Below the pieces are notes generated by a model. That model searched no databases and was not told where the DNA came from. It was given only the letters and a program-made list of their open reading frames with translations. Position numbers and translations under genes: made by a program. This document shows, one piece after another, positions 1 to 9,682 of a stretch of 64,000 nucleotides of DNA; within the stretch, counting starts at the first letter, position 1; every line of letters begins with the position of its first letter. The stretch is from Girardinichthys multiradiatus (lineage: Eukaryota > Chordata > Actinopteri > Cyprinodontiformes > Goodeidae). The stretch is taken from contig NC_061817.1 of the NCBI RefSeq assembly GCF_021462225.1, forward strand, positions 8,157,327 to 8,221,326, read 5' to 3'.

Positions 1-1789
1 TGATCTGGATTTATACAAAATTAAACGCTAAGAACGGTGTAGTGCAGGCTGAAAAATAACTACGTATAACCATTTAATAGAAACTCAGTTCAAATTATGA
101 ATTATCCCATAAATGCAGAAACCTGGCTTTTCAGTTAAAATATTACTAGTGCACTAGATTATTTTGTGTATGTGTTTACAAAATATTAAGACTTCAATTG
201 GTAGAAGTACAGGCAGAGTAACATGAACATGCTCAGAGTTGATTCACTACTCTAAGAATAAATCAGGCTGAACTCTAACTGAGTTAAAACAAATGTTCAC
301 CAGTTCTCCAGACCTTTAGAAAATCAATTGTCAGTTTGGGGTATAAGGTCTTTCTGGATTGTTTCCACTTCACAGAAAGACCCTTAAAACAGACCCAGTC
401 TGACATTATGGTTTTAGAGTTTATGTTGGATTTAGTTTGTAGCATGTGGGTGTGAGAGCTTTAGACAGAGGTGATGGGGAACATCGTAAAAGGTTTTTCA
501 CAAAAACAAAAGTTCAAGAATATTTATTTATTTATATTTCTAAGAGCATCAAAGAGTGTGTGAGGAACAAAGTAATAGAAACAAAGAGATGGGGAGATAA
601 GGCAGTTTGCTAGAGCTTGGCAGTTAGATTTCCAACGGCTTGATTATTGCAAACGCTTGATATTGCCTCCTCTGAAAAACAGTCAACCTGATAAGCTGCA
701 ATATCATTACCTCTATTGTGTGTATATTTGTGTGCATACGTGTGCGAGCATGCCAGCAACAGATGTACAAATTGAAATGCTTGATATAACTTCCTACATT
801 TCTTGCATCAACAAAAGGGTAACAATTTCATACAATGACATCTAACTGTGTTTGTTCCAGTGCCTTTTATTTACTCCCAAATTGTTTTCAATCATCTTTC
901 TTCTTCACTTGCGCAGATTACGATGATTGTAACACCCTACAACAGACTGATGGGGGACCATCTGGCAGACAAAGTGTTTAGGAGGAGTGAAAATGGAGAA
1001 AATGGTCGATGTTGATAATGAAGTTATGCAACTTGACAGTAAGGGAGAAGCACAAAACAAAGAGCTAAAAACACAGAGGAGCATCACAACAATTTTACTG
1101 GTGCATCTACATAGAATATCAGCAAAAAGTTTTTTTTTTAATATGTAGTTGAATTTAAAAAAAAGAACAAGTGTGTATAATATGGACTTTTCACAAGCAG
1201 AGTGATGTGTTTCAAGTTATATGTCTGTTACATTTAATGAAGTCAGTGAAAACCCCAAATTTAGTTTCTTAGAAACAAAATACACATTAATGGGGAGGAT
1301 TTGACAGTTGTCCAGCCACAGAAAGGTAACTGATACAGAAGCTGGTTGTTCAGAGTGCTCTATTCAACCATATTTATTGAAAAGTTGAGTGGAAGGAAAA
1401 AGTGCACAAGAAACAGAGATGCAACAGCTTTGAGAGGATTTTGAAGCAAATCACAAGCAATTGTTTAAGAACTTCGCATGGTGTGGACTGCTACTGGCAT
1501 TAGTGCTTCAAGAACAACCACACACAGACATTTCCAGGACATCAACTGTGTTTTATCAAGTCAAAGGGAAACGATTAGAGCAATTCATTATTTTCTCTGC
1601 TGGCAAGGTTTATGGAGTTGCTGATTTCAGTTTTCAGTTGAACCACACTACCAAAAGTACCAATACCCTGATTTCACTGTTCTTGATTGGCAGGCAAACT
1701 CTTCTGACATAAAACCAATAGACAAACTAAGGACTATTTTCAAGGTGAACATAGGAGAACCAATAACCAACAATGCAGGTGAGTTCAAG
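1..1789. other. AT-rich non-coding stretch
   Basis: I see no supportable gene. Short open frames here have no recognisable domain and no composition that separates them from the background. It is ordinary intergenic or intronic fish DNA as far as I can read it. Confidence 0.6.
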
Positions 1790-2126
1790 GCTGCTATTAA
1801 AGCAGTCTGAGCCTTCTTAACACCTCAGCAAAACCACATTCTCTTTGCTTCCCTGTTATGATACATTGATCCTGTTGGTGTTGAAGCATCTAAAGGACAT
1901 CTCAGGCCCTAAGCTGGACCCCCTGCAATTTGCTTACCAAGCAAACCAGTCAGCTGATTATGCAGGCAACTTGGGACTAGACTTCATCCTACAGCACCCA
2001 GGGACGTTCACCATGATCCTGTTTGTGGACTTCAGCTTGGCCTTCAAAACCATCAACGCAAACATCCTCCAGGAAAAGCTCACCCACAGTAACGGCCTCT
2101 GCCTGTCAGTGGATTATTTATTATAA
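1790..2126 (+). pseudogene. Decayed non-LTR retrotransposon reverse-transcriptase fragment
   Basis: The frame from 1845 reads an RT-like stretch with LDPLQFAYQAN, a region around DFILQH, and ILFVDFSLAFKTI. These match the pattern of fish LINE reverse transcriptases, where the VDFS-AF motif carries the first catalytic Asp. The YxDD box, endonuclease and 3' end are absent, and the frame stops after 93 residues. It is a 5'- and 3'-truncated relic. The exact LINE clade cannot be fixed from so short a piece. Confidence 0.6.
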
Positions 2127-2763
2127 GTCAAGCACAATTTAGATGCCTAGCTCAATTTTCTACCTCTAACTTTACCTCTAACTTTACCACAGTGCATCAT
2201 GAGTTTTTGGAACACTATCACCAAGCTATAAATATGGAGCCTTATTCATTGGCACAGCTTAACAGGAGATGCACATCTAAGCAGGATATTATAATAATCC
2301 GCTGAGACACGTATTGCGTGTATCTGTGTGTGTGTGTGTGAGTGTGAGTGTGTGTGTGAGTCTTTCAGTAGTTGTATGTGTACTTGTATACCATATAGTG
2401 TCCATGCTCTGAGATCTGTCACATCAACTCCATACTATATGAGACTGCGCTTCATGACTAGGCAGGGCCCAACTGCTTAATGTGTCATTGGTGATTACAT
2501 AAAATACACACATAGATGGTTACAGAACATATCAAGCTTTGAAAAAACTTTAAAAAAAAAAGGAAAAGGAATTAAACACAAAGGCAATGTTAGTGTTTGA
2601 TGACTTGGTTATTTGGTGTTTTTTTCAGGTGAACAAATGAGGAACCTTAAATGGTAAAGGTCAATATTCCACCCTGGTACTCCTTGACGTGCCGGCTACA
2701 TGCTCAAACATCACTGGCACTACTTTGTCAAGGAGGATGAGTCTTTTCGTCTCCTCTATTAAC
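2127..2763. other. Non-coding flank left of Polinton A
   Basis: Apart from the TG repeat I see nothing annotatable here. Position 2763 is the last host base before the target duplication of element A. Confidence 0.5.
2321..2361. repeat. (TG)n microsatellite
   Basis: Interrupted TG/TGAG dinucleotide run, directly visible. Neutral simple repeat. Confidence 0.85.
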
Positions 2764-2769
2764 TATGCA
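2764..2769. repeat. Target-site duplication of Polinton A, left copy (TATGCA)
   Basis: TATGCA directly precedes the terminal AGAGAATTTA. The same six bases directly follow the right terminus at 32911-32916. Six-bp duplications are the rule for Polinton/Maverick integrases, so this pair fixes both ends of element A despite the 15-kb insertion inside it. Confidence 0.9.
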
Positions 2770-3001
2770 AGAGAATTTAGGTACACCCTTTCATCAAACT
2801 TTTTGACAGGTGGGTGGGACTTCCGGTGAGGGCGGGATTTCCGGTGGGCGCCATGTGGGCGCCATGTGGTTGCCATGTGGGCAGGAGGTCACGTGGTCAA
2901 GCAGGTGGTGTGTCCAAGGGGGCGTAACCGTGGTTGCTGATTGGTTGTCGTCATTAGGGGCAATACCTTAAATGAGTCAATTAAAACACAGGGGTGTGTT
3001 T
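2770..3001 (+). repeat. Left terminal inverted repeat of element A
   Basis: About 232 bp, inverted copy at 32679-32910 with few mismatches. It starts AGAGAATTTA. About 35 bp in comes a TTTTGACAGGTGGG block, then repeated ACTTCCGG, repeated gcgccatgtgg units, a CACGTG E-box and a TGATTGG (inverted CCAAT) box. The termini should bind the integrase and template protein-primed replication. The motif content also suggests promoter function (inference). Confidence 0.9.
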
Positions 3002-3144
3002 GTTATAAATAGAACAAGACAAATATGGTATTATCAGAAACTGTTTGGCATCAGCACCAATTAAAAATAGAGGGGGTGTGTTTGTAAGCATCGTTAAACC
3101 TTGAATAACCCAATGAAAACAATAGGGCGTGCTTTAGTGTTTAC

Positions 3145-3152
3145 TTTAAATA
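3145..3152 (+). promoter_or_regulatory. TATA-like box upstream of the PC4-like gene
   Basis: TTTAAATA lies about 65 bp upstream of the chosen ATG at 3215 and is kept in element B (14984-14991). A related AAATAC context precedes the gene in element C. A second TATAAATAG lies further upstream at about 3004. Confidence 0.4.
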
Positions 3153-3214
3153 CAGAGATAAAACTCTGCACTTTACATGCAGCATTCGTTGGAAAAAAGA
3201 ACACCCGTTCAACA

Positions 3215-4219
3215 ATGGCTAGAGTTAAAAGAGTTTATCGTCAAGCGGAGGAGAAACGCAACGCGTGCCAAGATGATGATGATGAACAAGCAACTGCATC
3301 ATATACTTCCTCAACGGAGATACCTATTGATGATGAACAAGCAACTGCATCATATACTTCCTCAACGGAGATACCTATCGGAATTCCCGTCATGACATAC
3401 TCTACCGATGATGAGGATCCAACATCAACTTCAACAACCATGGTTGAAAATCAGACCTCGGTTCGGCCAAGAGGTATGTCAGTTCTGTGCGAAACCCCAG
3501 TGACCGTCTACCAGTATTCATCCCGTGAATTGAATGCTCCTAAGAAATCAACATACTACATCTGCAGGGTACAAAGACCCCCGTTCGACACTCTGCAGGA
3601 TGAATGGTCTTTGGAGCCATATGGCCTGGTTGGCAGCTGGGGTTATATTTTCATGTATGAAATAGGAGAGCTTTGCCTGTATCAATTGGATCAAGATGAG
3701 GTATTTAATGGATCACTGGCTATGTGTACACTCACCCACAGCGACTGGGCTGTGTTAAAGCTTGCAATCCCGCACCTTAATGATAGCCCTGAAAAAGTCT
3801 CAAGGCAGGAGAGGGAGGAAGAAGAAGAAGAAGAAAATGAACTGTCTCCTCGACCTGTAAAACGGGCGAGAATGTTTCATATACCATCCGATGTTGAAAT
3901 AGCTGAGAGAGAACCTCTCTTTAGCGCAGTGTGGGGGTCAAAAACCACAGCAAATGGCCGCTGGTCTTTTCGGGCAAGCAGACGCAGGAACAACCGGACG
4001 AGTCCCTCAGATCTGTTTGTGTTGGAGGCTTTCAATCAAGACTGCGGCGTATTCAAGACAATGCTGGCTCTGCCGTTTGAAGCTTGGGCAGAGAAGATGA
4101 GTGAAATTGGACATCGTCTTTCCGACCTTTTCCAAAAGTCACGAAGTTGGATCGATGTCATGTCAGTGAAAAAAACGCTGACGTTTCCTGTTTTACGTTT
4201 AGAACGAACCCTCTTCTGA
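3215..4219 (+). CDS. First left-arm protein, two PC4-like segments (334 aa)
   Basis: I do not recognise this as a named Polinton protein. The start at MARVKRVYRQ is chosen because it is shared by all three copies and lies downstream of the TATA-like box; the frame is open further upstream to 3101. The N-terminus is basic then acidic/Ser-Thr-rich. The middle runs STYYICRVQRPP, then WGYIFMYEIGELCLYQLD, then LTHSDWAVLKLAIPHL. This looks like a beta-sheet followed by a helix of the type ending PC4 domains (LTxxxWxxLKxxI). A second, weaker copy ends ALPFEAWAEKMSEIG. An acidic EEEEEE stretch and a KRAR basic patch lie between them. A ssDNA-binding or transcription-cofactor role is inference only. 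Copy A carries an in-frame 51-bp tandem duplication at 3278-3379. Confidence 0.7.
   Translation: MARVKRVYRQAEEKRNACQDDDDEQATASYTSSTEIPIDDEQATASYTSSTEIPIGIPVMTYSTDDEDPTSTSTTMVENQTSVRPRGMSVLCETPVTVYQYSSRELNAPKKSTYYICRVQRPPFDTLQDEWSLEPYGLVGSWGYIFMYEIGELCLYQLDQDEVFNGSLAMCTLTHSDWAVLKLAIPHLNDSPEKVSRQEREEEEEEENELSPRPVKRARMFHIPSDVEIAEREPLFSAVWGSKTTANGRWSFRASRRRNNRTSPSDLFVLEAFNQDCGVFKTMLALPFEAWAEKMSEIGHRLSDLFQKSRSWIDVMSVKKTLTFPVLRLERTLF
3278..3379 (+). repeat. 51-bp in-frame tandem duplication
   Basis: Two adjacent copies of a 51-bp unit beginning GATGATGAACAAG, adding 17 residues to the first left-arm protein. Elements B and C have one copy, so it arose in A. Confidence 0.9.
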
Positions 4220-4239
4220 GGACACGCCCCTTCCTATGA

Positions 4240-4247
4240 TATATATA
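4240..4247 (+). promoter_or_regulatory. TATA box upstream of the Ser/Pro-rich gene
   Basis: TATATATA followed by a G-rich stretch and an ACTGCAAGCTCACAG region, about 45 bp before the ATG. It is conserved at 16029-16036 in B and as CTATATATCAGG before the same gene in C. This is why I reject the upstream ATG at 4236. Confidence 0.5.
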
Positions 4248-4289
4248 CGGGGGGATAACTGCAAGCTCACAGACACTGAGAATCGTATC

Positions 4290-4988
4290 ATGAGAATGAG
4301 TGGACTGACACCATACAGGGATCTCTACAACCACCGAGCAGAGATCCACTTCTCTCCTGAGCACGATGAAAGCTTCAACATTGGACCATATCATCCGCCT
4401 TCCCCTGACCTCTTCTCACCATCCACCTCAACATCCTCATTCTCAGAGAACCACTTCAGTCCTGCATCACCTACAGGATACAACATGAAATATCTACCGC
4501 TTTCTCCAGACCTCTGCTCACCATCACCGCTATTCATGGCTGAGTCTGTAGACGCGAATGTCCTGCCTGAAGACATGAAGGTGGTCGTGGAGGAGGAGGT
4601 AGCCACCGGCTACTCACCCTCTACCGAAGCCCCTACACAAACCCTGGGACCGATGGAGGACCCTCAGCCTTCAGCAGAGGATGAGAGTAACCAGGAGGAC
4701 GAAATTGACGGTTGGTTCTCAACCACCCTCATCAATACGGTGAAAACAGCGATACTTCATTTATTCAACATAACCTCTTTGAACTATCTCAGAGAAACCT
4801 GCTATGGATATATAACGAACCTCCCAAGCCAGCGTCAACACCATTGCCTGGAGGTACTGGGGGAGGATTATTACAAATCGGTACAAGGCATCCACAGTGC
4901 AATAGCGCACGTTTATGATCGCATGGTCGATGAGAAACATCTTAAACAACTTAACTCTGTTTCAGAGTGCTATGGACTGACAAACTGA
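4290..4988 (+). CDS. Ser/Pro-rich protein, copy with 47-residue deletion
   Basis: Same protein as at 16080-16919, but 141 bp are missing (the equivalent of 16665-16805). The deletion is in frame and removes the conserved helical segment from QVNFQRIVRRL to the residues before KSVQGIHSAI. The remainder is almost identical to copy B. Function unknown. Confidence 0.65.
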   Translation: MRMSGLTPYRDLYNHRAEIHFSPEHDESFNIGPYHPPSPDLFSPSTSTSSFSENHFSPASPTGYNMKYLPLSPDLCSPSPLFMAESVDANVLPEDMKVVVEEEVATGYSPSTEAPTQTLGPMEDPQPSAEDESNQEDEIDGWFSTTLINTVKTAILHLFNITSLNYLRETCYGYITNLPSQRQHHCLEVLGEDYYKSVQGIHSAIAHVYDRMVDEKHLKQLNSVSECYGLTN

Positions 4989-4999
4989 TCTCACATGTT

Positions 5000-5310
5000 T
5001 GATGACTTGTTGTATCATTTTTTTTTTTGTATTCCAGTACTTTAGTTAATCTGCATTATATGATTTTTCTTCTTTTTTCTTTTTACTATTAAATACAATT
5101 AAAGTAGGAACATAGTAACCTTTCCCAAAAGTGTTGTTTAAAAGCTAGTAGTGTTTGAATTCATCTGCATTTTATCTGATTTTGTTTTCTGGTTGTTTTT
5201 TGTTTATATTAAATACAAAAATAAAATAAAAAAATAAGGATAAATCTACCCTCCTGTGTGTTTTTTCTCATTATTTAACAAGTAATCGGCAGAGTGAGCA
5301 TAAGGCAGAG
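5000..5310. other. AT-rich intergenic spacer before integrase
   Basis: T-rich and A-rich runs with TTAAATACA repeated several times and AATAAA-like motifs, no open frame. It probably holds the 3' end of the preceding gene and the integrase promoter. The same spacer is present in B (16920-17246). Confidence 0.5.
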
Positions 5311-6399
5311 ATGGCAGGAAGACGGCTGATGAAGAAAGTATATTATAGCCCTTCAAATCCGGGAAGTTTTGGGGGTGTAGATAGGCTGAGGAGGGTTATG
5401 CAAGATGAAACGGGAAAGAAGGTTGTGGCTGAAAAAGTTAAAGATTTTTTATCAGGAGAAGATACCTATACTCTACATAAACCTGCAAGAATAAAGTTCC
5501 CGAGAAACAGAGTTTTTGTCACCAGACCATTGAGGCAGTTCCAGGCTGATCTCTGTGACATGCAAGCTCTGGCCATGGAAAATGATGGTTATAATTATTT
5601 ATTAACAGTCATTGACATCTTTTCAAAAAGGGCGTATGTACGAGTTTTGAAGAGGAAAACAGCCGCTGAGGTGGTAAAGGCATTTGAATCAGTTTTTACA
5701 GAAAGTCAGATCCCCAAGAAACTTCAGACTGATGCCGGTAAATAATTTTTTAACAAGAAATTTAAGGTTTTAATGGAGAAACACGGTATTGAACATTTTG
5801 CCACAGCGAGTGAAGCAAAAGCTTCAGTGGTCAAGAGATTTAACCGCACATTAAAAACAAGGATGTGGAGATATTTTACAGCTAACAATACCCGGCGGTA
5901 CGTCGATGTACTGCAAAACCTAGCTAGAAGCTACAACCATTCCTACCACTCCAGCATTAAAATGAGCCCTTTGGAAGTGACCCCAGAAAATGCCTTTCAA
6001 GTGTTTCAGAATCTGTATGATGTCAAGTCCAACAGATATTGCAAGGACTCAGTGACAACGTTTAAACAAGGGGATCTTGTCAGAATATCCAAGGTCCGTG
6101 GAGTGTTTGACAAAAAATACGAACAGAGTTTTACGGATGAAGTGTTTACAGTGTATGACCGGATACCCCGTTCTCCTCCTGTATACAAACTCAAAGATTT
6201 TGATGGAGAACCTATCGAGGGTTCCTTTTACGCTGAGGAACTTCAAAAAGTAAAAATATTTAACGACAAGATGTATCAAGTGGAAAAAATATTAAAACGA
6301 CGTACGGTCAAGGGAGTCAAACAGGTTTTTGTAAGCTGGAAAAACTGGCCTGAGAAATTCAACAGTTGGATCAAGTTTGATGAACTTCGAAACGTATAA
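5311..6399 (+). pseudogene. Polinton integrase, inactivated copy
   Basis: Nearly identical to the intact integrase of element B. Codon 145 (Glu in AGKEFF) has become a TAA stop at about 5743. The catalytic Glu of the D,D,E triad (residue 175 in VVERFNRT) has become Lys. After the stop the frame reopens from 5773 to 6399 through the C-terminal chromodomain. Either change alone would abolish strand transfer, so A could only have moved with integrase from another copy or before these changes. Confidence 0.92.
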
Positions 6400-6437
6400 A
6401 AAAGGTTTGCACTAAACCTCACAGTTGACACAGCATC

Positions 6438-7214
6438 ATGAACCGTCAGGTAGAGGATGATGGCTTTTACGTTACTCTTCCATCTAATGCTAGCATGGAA
6501 GTGTTTAAAAATAATACCAGTTCAAGTTTCCGTGTAAATTTAGCTCAACATATTGATTTAGAAGGCCAATGGATGGTTGCATTAGCCGAGATTTCATATC
6601 CTCATACATGGCATAATTTACCGGATTATGATGCCTACTTTGAATGGAGGAAGGTTGGTGATGTGGAGATCAATACGCAAAGGATCAGAAGTGGCTACTA
6701 TAACAGCGTTATTCAACTCGAGACAGAGATGGAAATGTTTTTCAAAAAATTGAAATCGGGTTTACGCATTAAATTCAGCAAAGTTCAAAAGAGATTTGCA
6801 TTTCCAGCAAACAGTCCGTATGAAATACGCTTCTTCAACACTCTAGCTTATATGATGGGCGTGAAACCAGGGGAATGGATTCATGTTTCTGAACCAAAAC
6901 TGGCTCCTTTTCCGGCGGATATAAAGGCTGGTTTCTATCACCTATACTGTTACAGCGACGTGGTCAGCCCTCAAATAGTAGGGCTGACCACTTTTGCACC
7001 TTTACTGCGGACCGTCAAAGTACAAGGCACATACAGTGATATGATTACTCAGACGTTTAACCCCGCCCACTACCTTCCAGTCTCCAGAAGACATATTGAA
7101 AATATCAATATAGAAATTAAATCGGACCAAAACGTTCCTGTAAATTTCGTCTATGGAAAGACCGTCATAAGACTACACTTCAGACCGGTGATATCACAAC
7201 GTAGCCTGAGATAA
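6438..7214 (+). CDS. Minor capsid protein (penton-type single jelly roll), 258 aa
   Basis: The sequence starts DDGFYVTLPSNASM, then VNLAQHIDLEGQWMVALAEISYPHTW. This is the conserved N-terminus of Polinton minor capsid proteins, which form the fivefold pentons. It ends NFVYGKTVIRLHF. Full length, one open frame. Compared with B and C it has GLT instead of GD near residue 182, a 3-bp gain. It sits just after integrase; a TATAAAA sequence overlapping the integrase stop codon is its likely promoter. Confidence 0.85.
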   Translation: MNRQVEDDGFYVTLPSNASMEVFKNNTSSSFRVNLAQHIDLEGQWMVALAEISYPHTWHNLPDYDAYFEWRKVGDVEINTQRIRSGYYNSVIQLETEMEMFFKKLKSGLRIKFSKVQKRFAFPANSPYEIRFFNTLAYMMGVKPGEWIHVSEPKLAPFPADIKAGFYHLYCYSDVVSPQIVGLTTFAPLLRTVKVQGTYSDMITQTFNPAHYLPVSRRHIENINIEIKSDQNVPVNFVYGKTVIRLHFRPVISQRSLR

Positions 7215-7326
7215 ATTTTATTTGTATAAACTATTCCAGAGATATGTATATAACCTCTAAGATTGATTGGTTATCATTCATATTACGCTGGTCATTCAAC
7301 ACTGCATCAAGCAGGCAAGAGAGAAC

Positions 7327-7788
7327 ATGGCACAGCTAAGTCTGAGACGTGATCCAAATCGCTTTGTAAATTACTATGTAAGTCAATCAGGCGGTAATCT
7401 GCCAGGGTTTTATGGGGCCCCGGTCATGTACGGACACGGAATTGGATCATTATTTTCAAAATTATTCCGCTTCGTATCCCCTCTGGTTAAAAAAGGATTT
7501 GCAATTGCAAAACCCCATCTTAAAACGGCTGCATCAAATATCACTTCGGATGTCATCGGTAGAGCCGTGAGTAAAATGAGTGGTTCTACACACACCGATG
7601 GTCAAGAAGGTTCAGGAATTATGGTTTTATCCAAAAGACCCAGAACAAGACCCCCTGGTGATCGTTTAAGGACGGTTAAAAAAAACAACGACAAACGCGA
7701 AAAAGGAGATCAGTCGCAGCTGACAAACGAAGAGGAAGGAAGTCATCCGCAAGTTTTGATATATTTAAATAATGGCTCTTTTACATAA
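7327..7788 (+). pseudogene. pX-like basic protein, frameshifted C-terminus
   Basis: The start MAQLSLRRDP is shared with B and C. Two extra A residues in the A-run near 7680 shift the frame after RLRTVKK, so the arginine-rich tail seen in B and C (QRQTRKRRS) is replaced by unrelated sequence running into the start of the major capsid gene. The N-terminal and amphipathic parts are unchanged. Confidence 0.75.
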
Positions 7789-9052
7789 CAAATCATCAGA
7801 GTGCACGCTGGCAGAGTTGGACTTATTTTCTGCCCCGATGACACAGCTATCGATCGAAGATAAAATTTACACCGAGATCCAGCCGATCGAGTTTTTCATT
7901 CCGGGAGACGGAGAAAAGTATCTGGATCTCAACGATACGCTGTTGCATCTCAGAGTGAAAATTACTAACGAGAATGGAACAAACCTGCCAGATGATGCAC
8001 CTGTAGGGCTCATCAACTACCCGTTAAACACCATCTTCAGTCAGTGTGACGTCACTCTCGGAGATCGAATGATTTCACAATCCAGCGCTACACATCCATA
8101 TAGAGCCATGATTGAGACATTGTTAAACTTTTCTGAGGATTCTTTAAAAACCCAGTTTAGCTCTGGTCTTTTTTATAAAGACACTGCAGGTGCTCTGAAC
8201 TCTATTGTTACAACTAACGGCCCTAACCAAGGTCTTAACAGCAGAGCAGGCTTTACGGCAAATTCCAGGGAGGTACATCTCCTAGGCCCCCTGCATGCAG
8301 ACATATTTTTCTGCGAGAGACTTCTTTTAAACTCTGTTGACCTTAAAATTAAACTTACAAGAGCCAACGATGCCTTTTGTCTCATGGCCGCAAGAGACTC
8401 CACTTACAAACTCAGGATATTAGGAGCATCTCTTTTTATCAAAAAAGTTACTGTCTCTCCAGCTGTACGACTGGGGCACGCTTCAGCTTTAATGAAAGCA
8501 AATGCTCTGTATCCACTTTCACGTGTGAATGTAAAAACATATTCCATCCCTGAAAATTCAAGGGTATGCAACCAAGAGAATCTTTTCTTAGGCGTCTTTC
8601 CCAAGTATGTGGTGATTGCGTTACTGGATCATGACGCTTTTACAGGAACACGCAATCTCAATCCGTTTGACTTTAATCATTTTGATATGGAATATTTAGC
8701 TTTGTGTAAGGATGGCAGACAAATTCCTGCAAAAGCCTTCCAGCCCAATTTTAACCAAGGTCATTCAGTGAGAGAGTATTACAACTTGTTTACGGCTACA
8801 GGACGACATCTAAAAGATCTTCCACTGAGTATAACACGTCAGGAATTTAATCAAGGATACTCTCTATTCACATTTAATCTTAACCCGGGCGAGGACACAG
8901 ATGCTCTATCTCCAGTTTCCAGTAGGAATTTAAGATTGGAAATGCGCTTCAGAAACCCGTTGCCTCATACCACCACGCTGATCATCTACGCTTGTTATGA
9001 CTCTATTTTAGAGATTGATTCAAAGAGGCGTGTGCTGGTGGATTATTATTAA
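7772..9052 (+). CDS. Major capsid protein (double jelly roll), 426 aa
   Basis: This is the hexon-type shell protein of Polintons, recognised by FIPGDGEKYLDLNDTLL, GLINYPLNTIFSQCDVTLGD and HPYRAMIETLLNFSED. The C-terminal half contains the second jelly roll, ending IIYACYDSILEIDS. It is the only one of the three copies in one uninterrupted frame. It lacks nine residues present in B and C just after TEIQP (27 bp, in frame, a region that should be a surface strand or loop), so its function is uncertain. It overlaps the displaced end of the preceding gene by 17 bp. Confidence 0.88.
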   Translation: MALLHNKSSECTLAELDLFSAPMTQLSIEDKIYTEIQPIEFFIPGDGEKYLDLNDTLLHLRVKITNENGTNLPDDAPVGLINYPLNTIFSQCDVTLGDRMISQSSATHPYRAMIETLLNFSEDSLKTQFSSGLFYKDTAGALNSIVTTNGPNQGLNSRAGFTANSREVHLLGPLHADIFFCERLLLNSVDLKIKLTRANDAFCLMAARDSTYKLRILGASLFIKKVTVSPAVRLGHASALMKANALYPLSRVNVKTYSIPENSRVCNQENLFLGVFPKYVVIALLDHDAFTGTRNLNPFDFNHFDMEYLALCKDGRQIPAKAFQPNFNQGHSVREYYNLFTATGRHLKDLPLSITRQEFNQGYSLFTFNLNPGEDTDALSPVSSRNLRLEMRFRNPLPHTTTLIIYACYDSILEIDSKRRVLVDYY

Positions 9053-9063
9053 TCTAATCAGGC

Positions 9064-9606
9064 ATGAATAATCATGAAATTGAGAGCCTGATGCGTCATC
9101 TGCTGGGAGATTTGTTTTGCGGTGTGTGGCCGTGCGACCAGCTGCCGCTGCTAGCTGACAAATTCCCAGGGCCGGCCTACTTTATTGTGAACACACATCC
9201 TTCACACATGCCGGGGGAACACTGGCTAGCTCTGACATTGGATGAGAATGGTCAATCCAGCTTTTTTGACTCTTATGGATTCTCTCCGGATTTCGAGTTC
9301 TACCCGTCAAGCATCGTAAAATTTTTAGAAGACAGATCCTCAAAAATATTGTATCATAATAATCAGCTTCAAAACACTCTGTCCACTGTGTGCGGTCACC
9401 ATTGCATTTTTTATCTATGTCATAGAGCGTGCGGATTATCAATGCAGCAAGTGTTGTCGAAATACACCGGAGATGTGATTAAGAATGATTTAATGGTATC
9501 TAACTTTGTGAAAAAATATCAGAAATGTGTCATTAATCAAAGTTGTACATTTTATACTCACGGAAAATGCTCTTTGGAGATGTTTCTGGATTGTTATGGA
9601 ATTTAA
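9064..9606 (+). CDS. Adenovirus-type cysteine protease, 180 aa
   Basis: Family C5-like capsid maturation protease. Candidate catalytic residues are His53 (GEHWLAL), Asp69 (FFDSYG) and Cys114 (CGHHCIFYL), with Gln103 a possible oxyanion residue. Order and spacing fit adenain. The start lies 12 bp after the major capsid stop codon, so the two genes are tightly packed. The frame is intact and differs from copy B at few positions. It would cleave capsid precursors during assembly. Confidence 0.88.
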   Translation: MNNHEIESLMRHLLGDLFCGVWPCDQLPLLADKFPGPAYFIVNTHPSHMPGEHWLALTLDENGQSSFFDSYGFSPDFEFYPSSIVKFLEDRSSKILYHNNQLQNTLSTVCGHHCIFYLCHRACGLSMQQVLSKYTGDVIKNDLMVSNFVKKYQKCVINQSCTFYTHGKCSLEMFLDCYGI

Positions 9607-9682
9607 AATGTCTTTTTTTTTTTTTTTCATTGTTTGTTTTTTTTCTTCTTATGATTTAATATTTGTGTAATGATATCTTATG

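Noticed and set aside
4236..4289. Upstream in-frame ATG of the Ser/Pro-rich protein in A
   Set aside because: It lies inside the TATATATA box and has no counterpart in B or C.
8173..8604. Antisense open frames within the major capsid gene, repeated in B and C
   Set aside because: They are conserved only because the sense gene is; no start context, no recognisable product.
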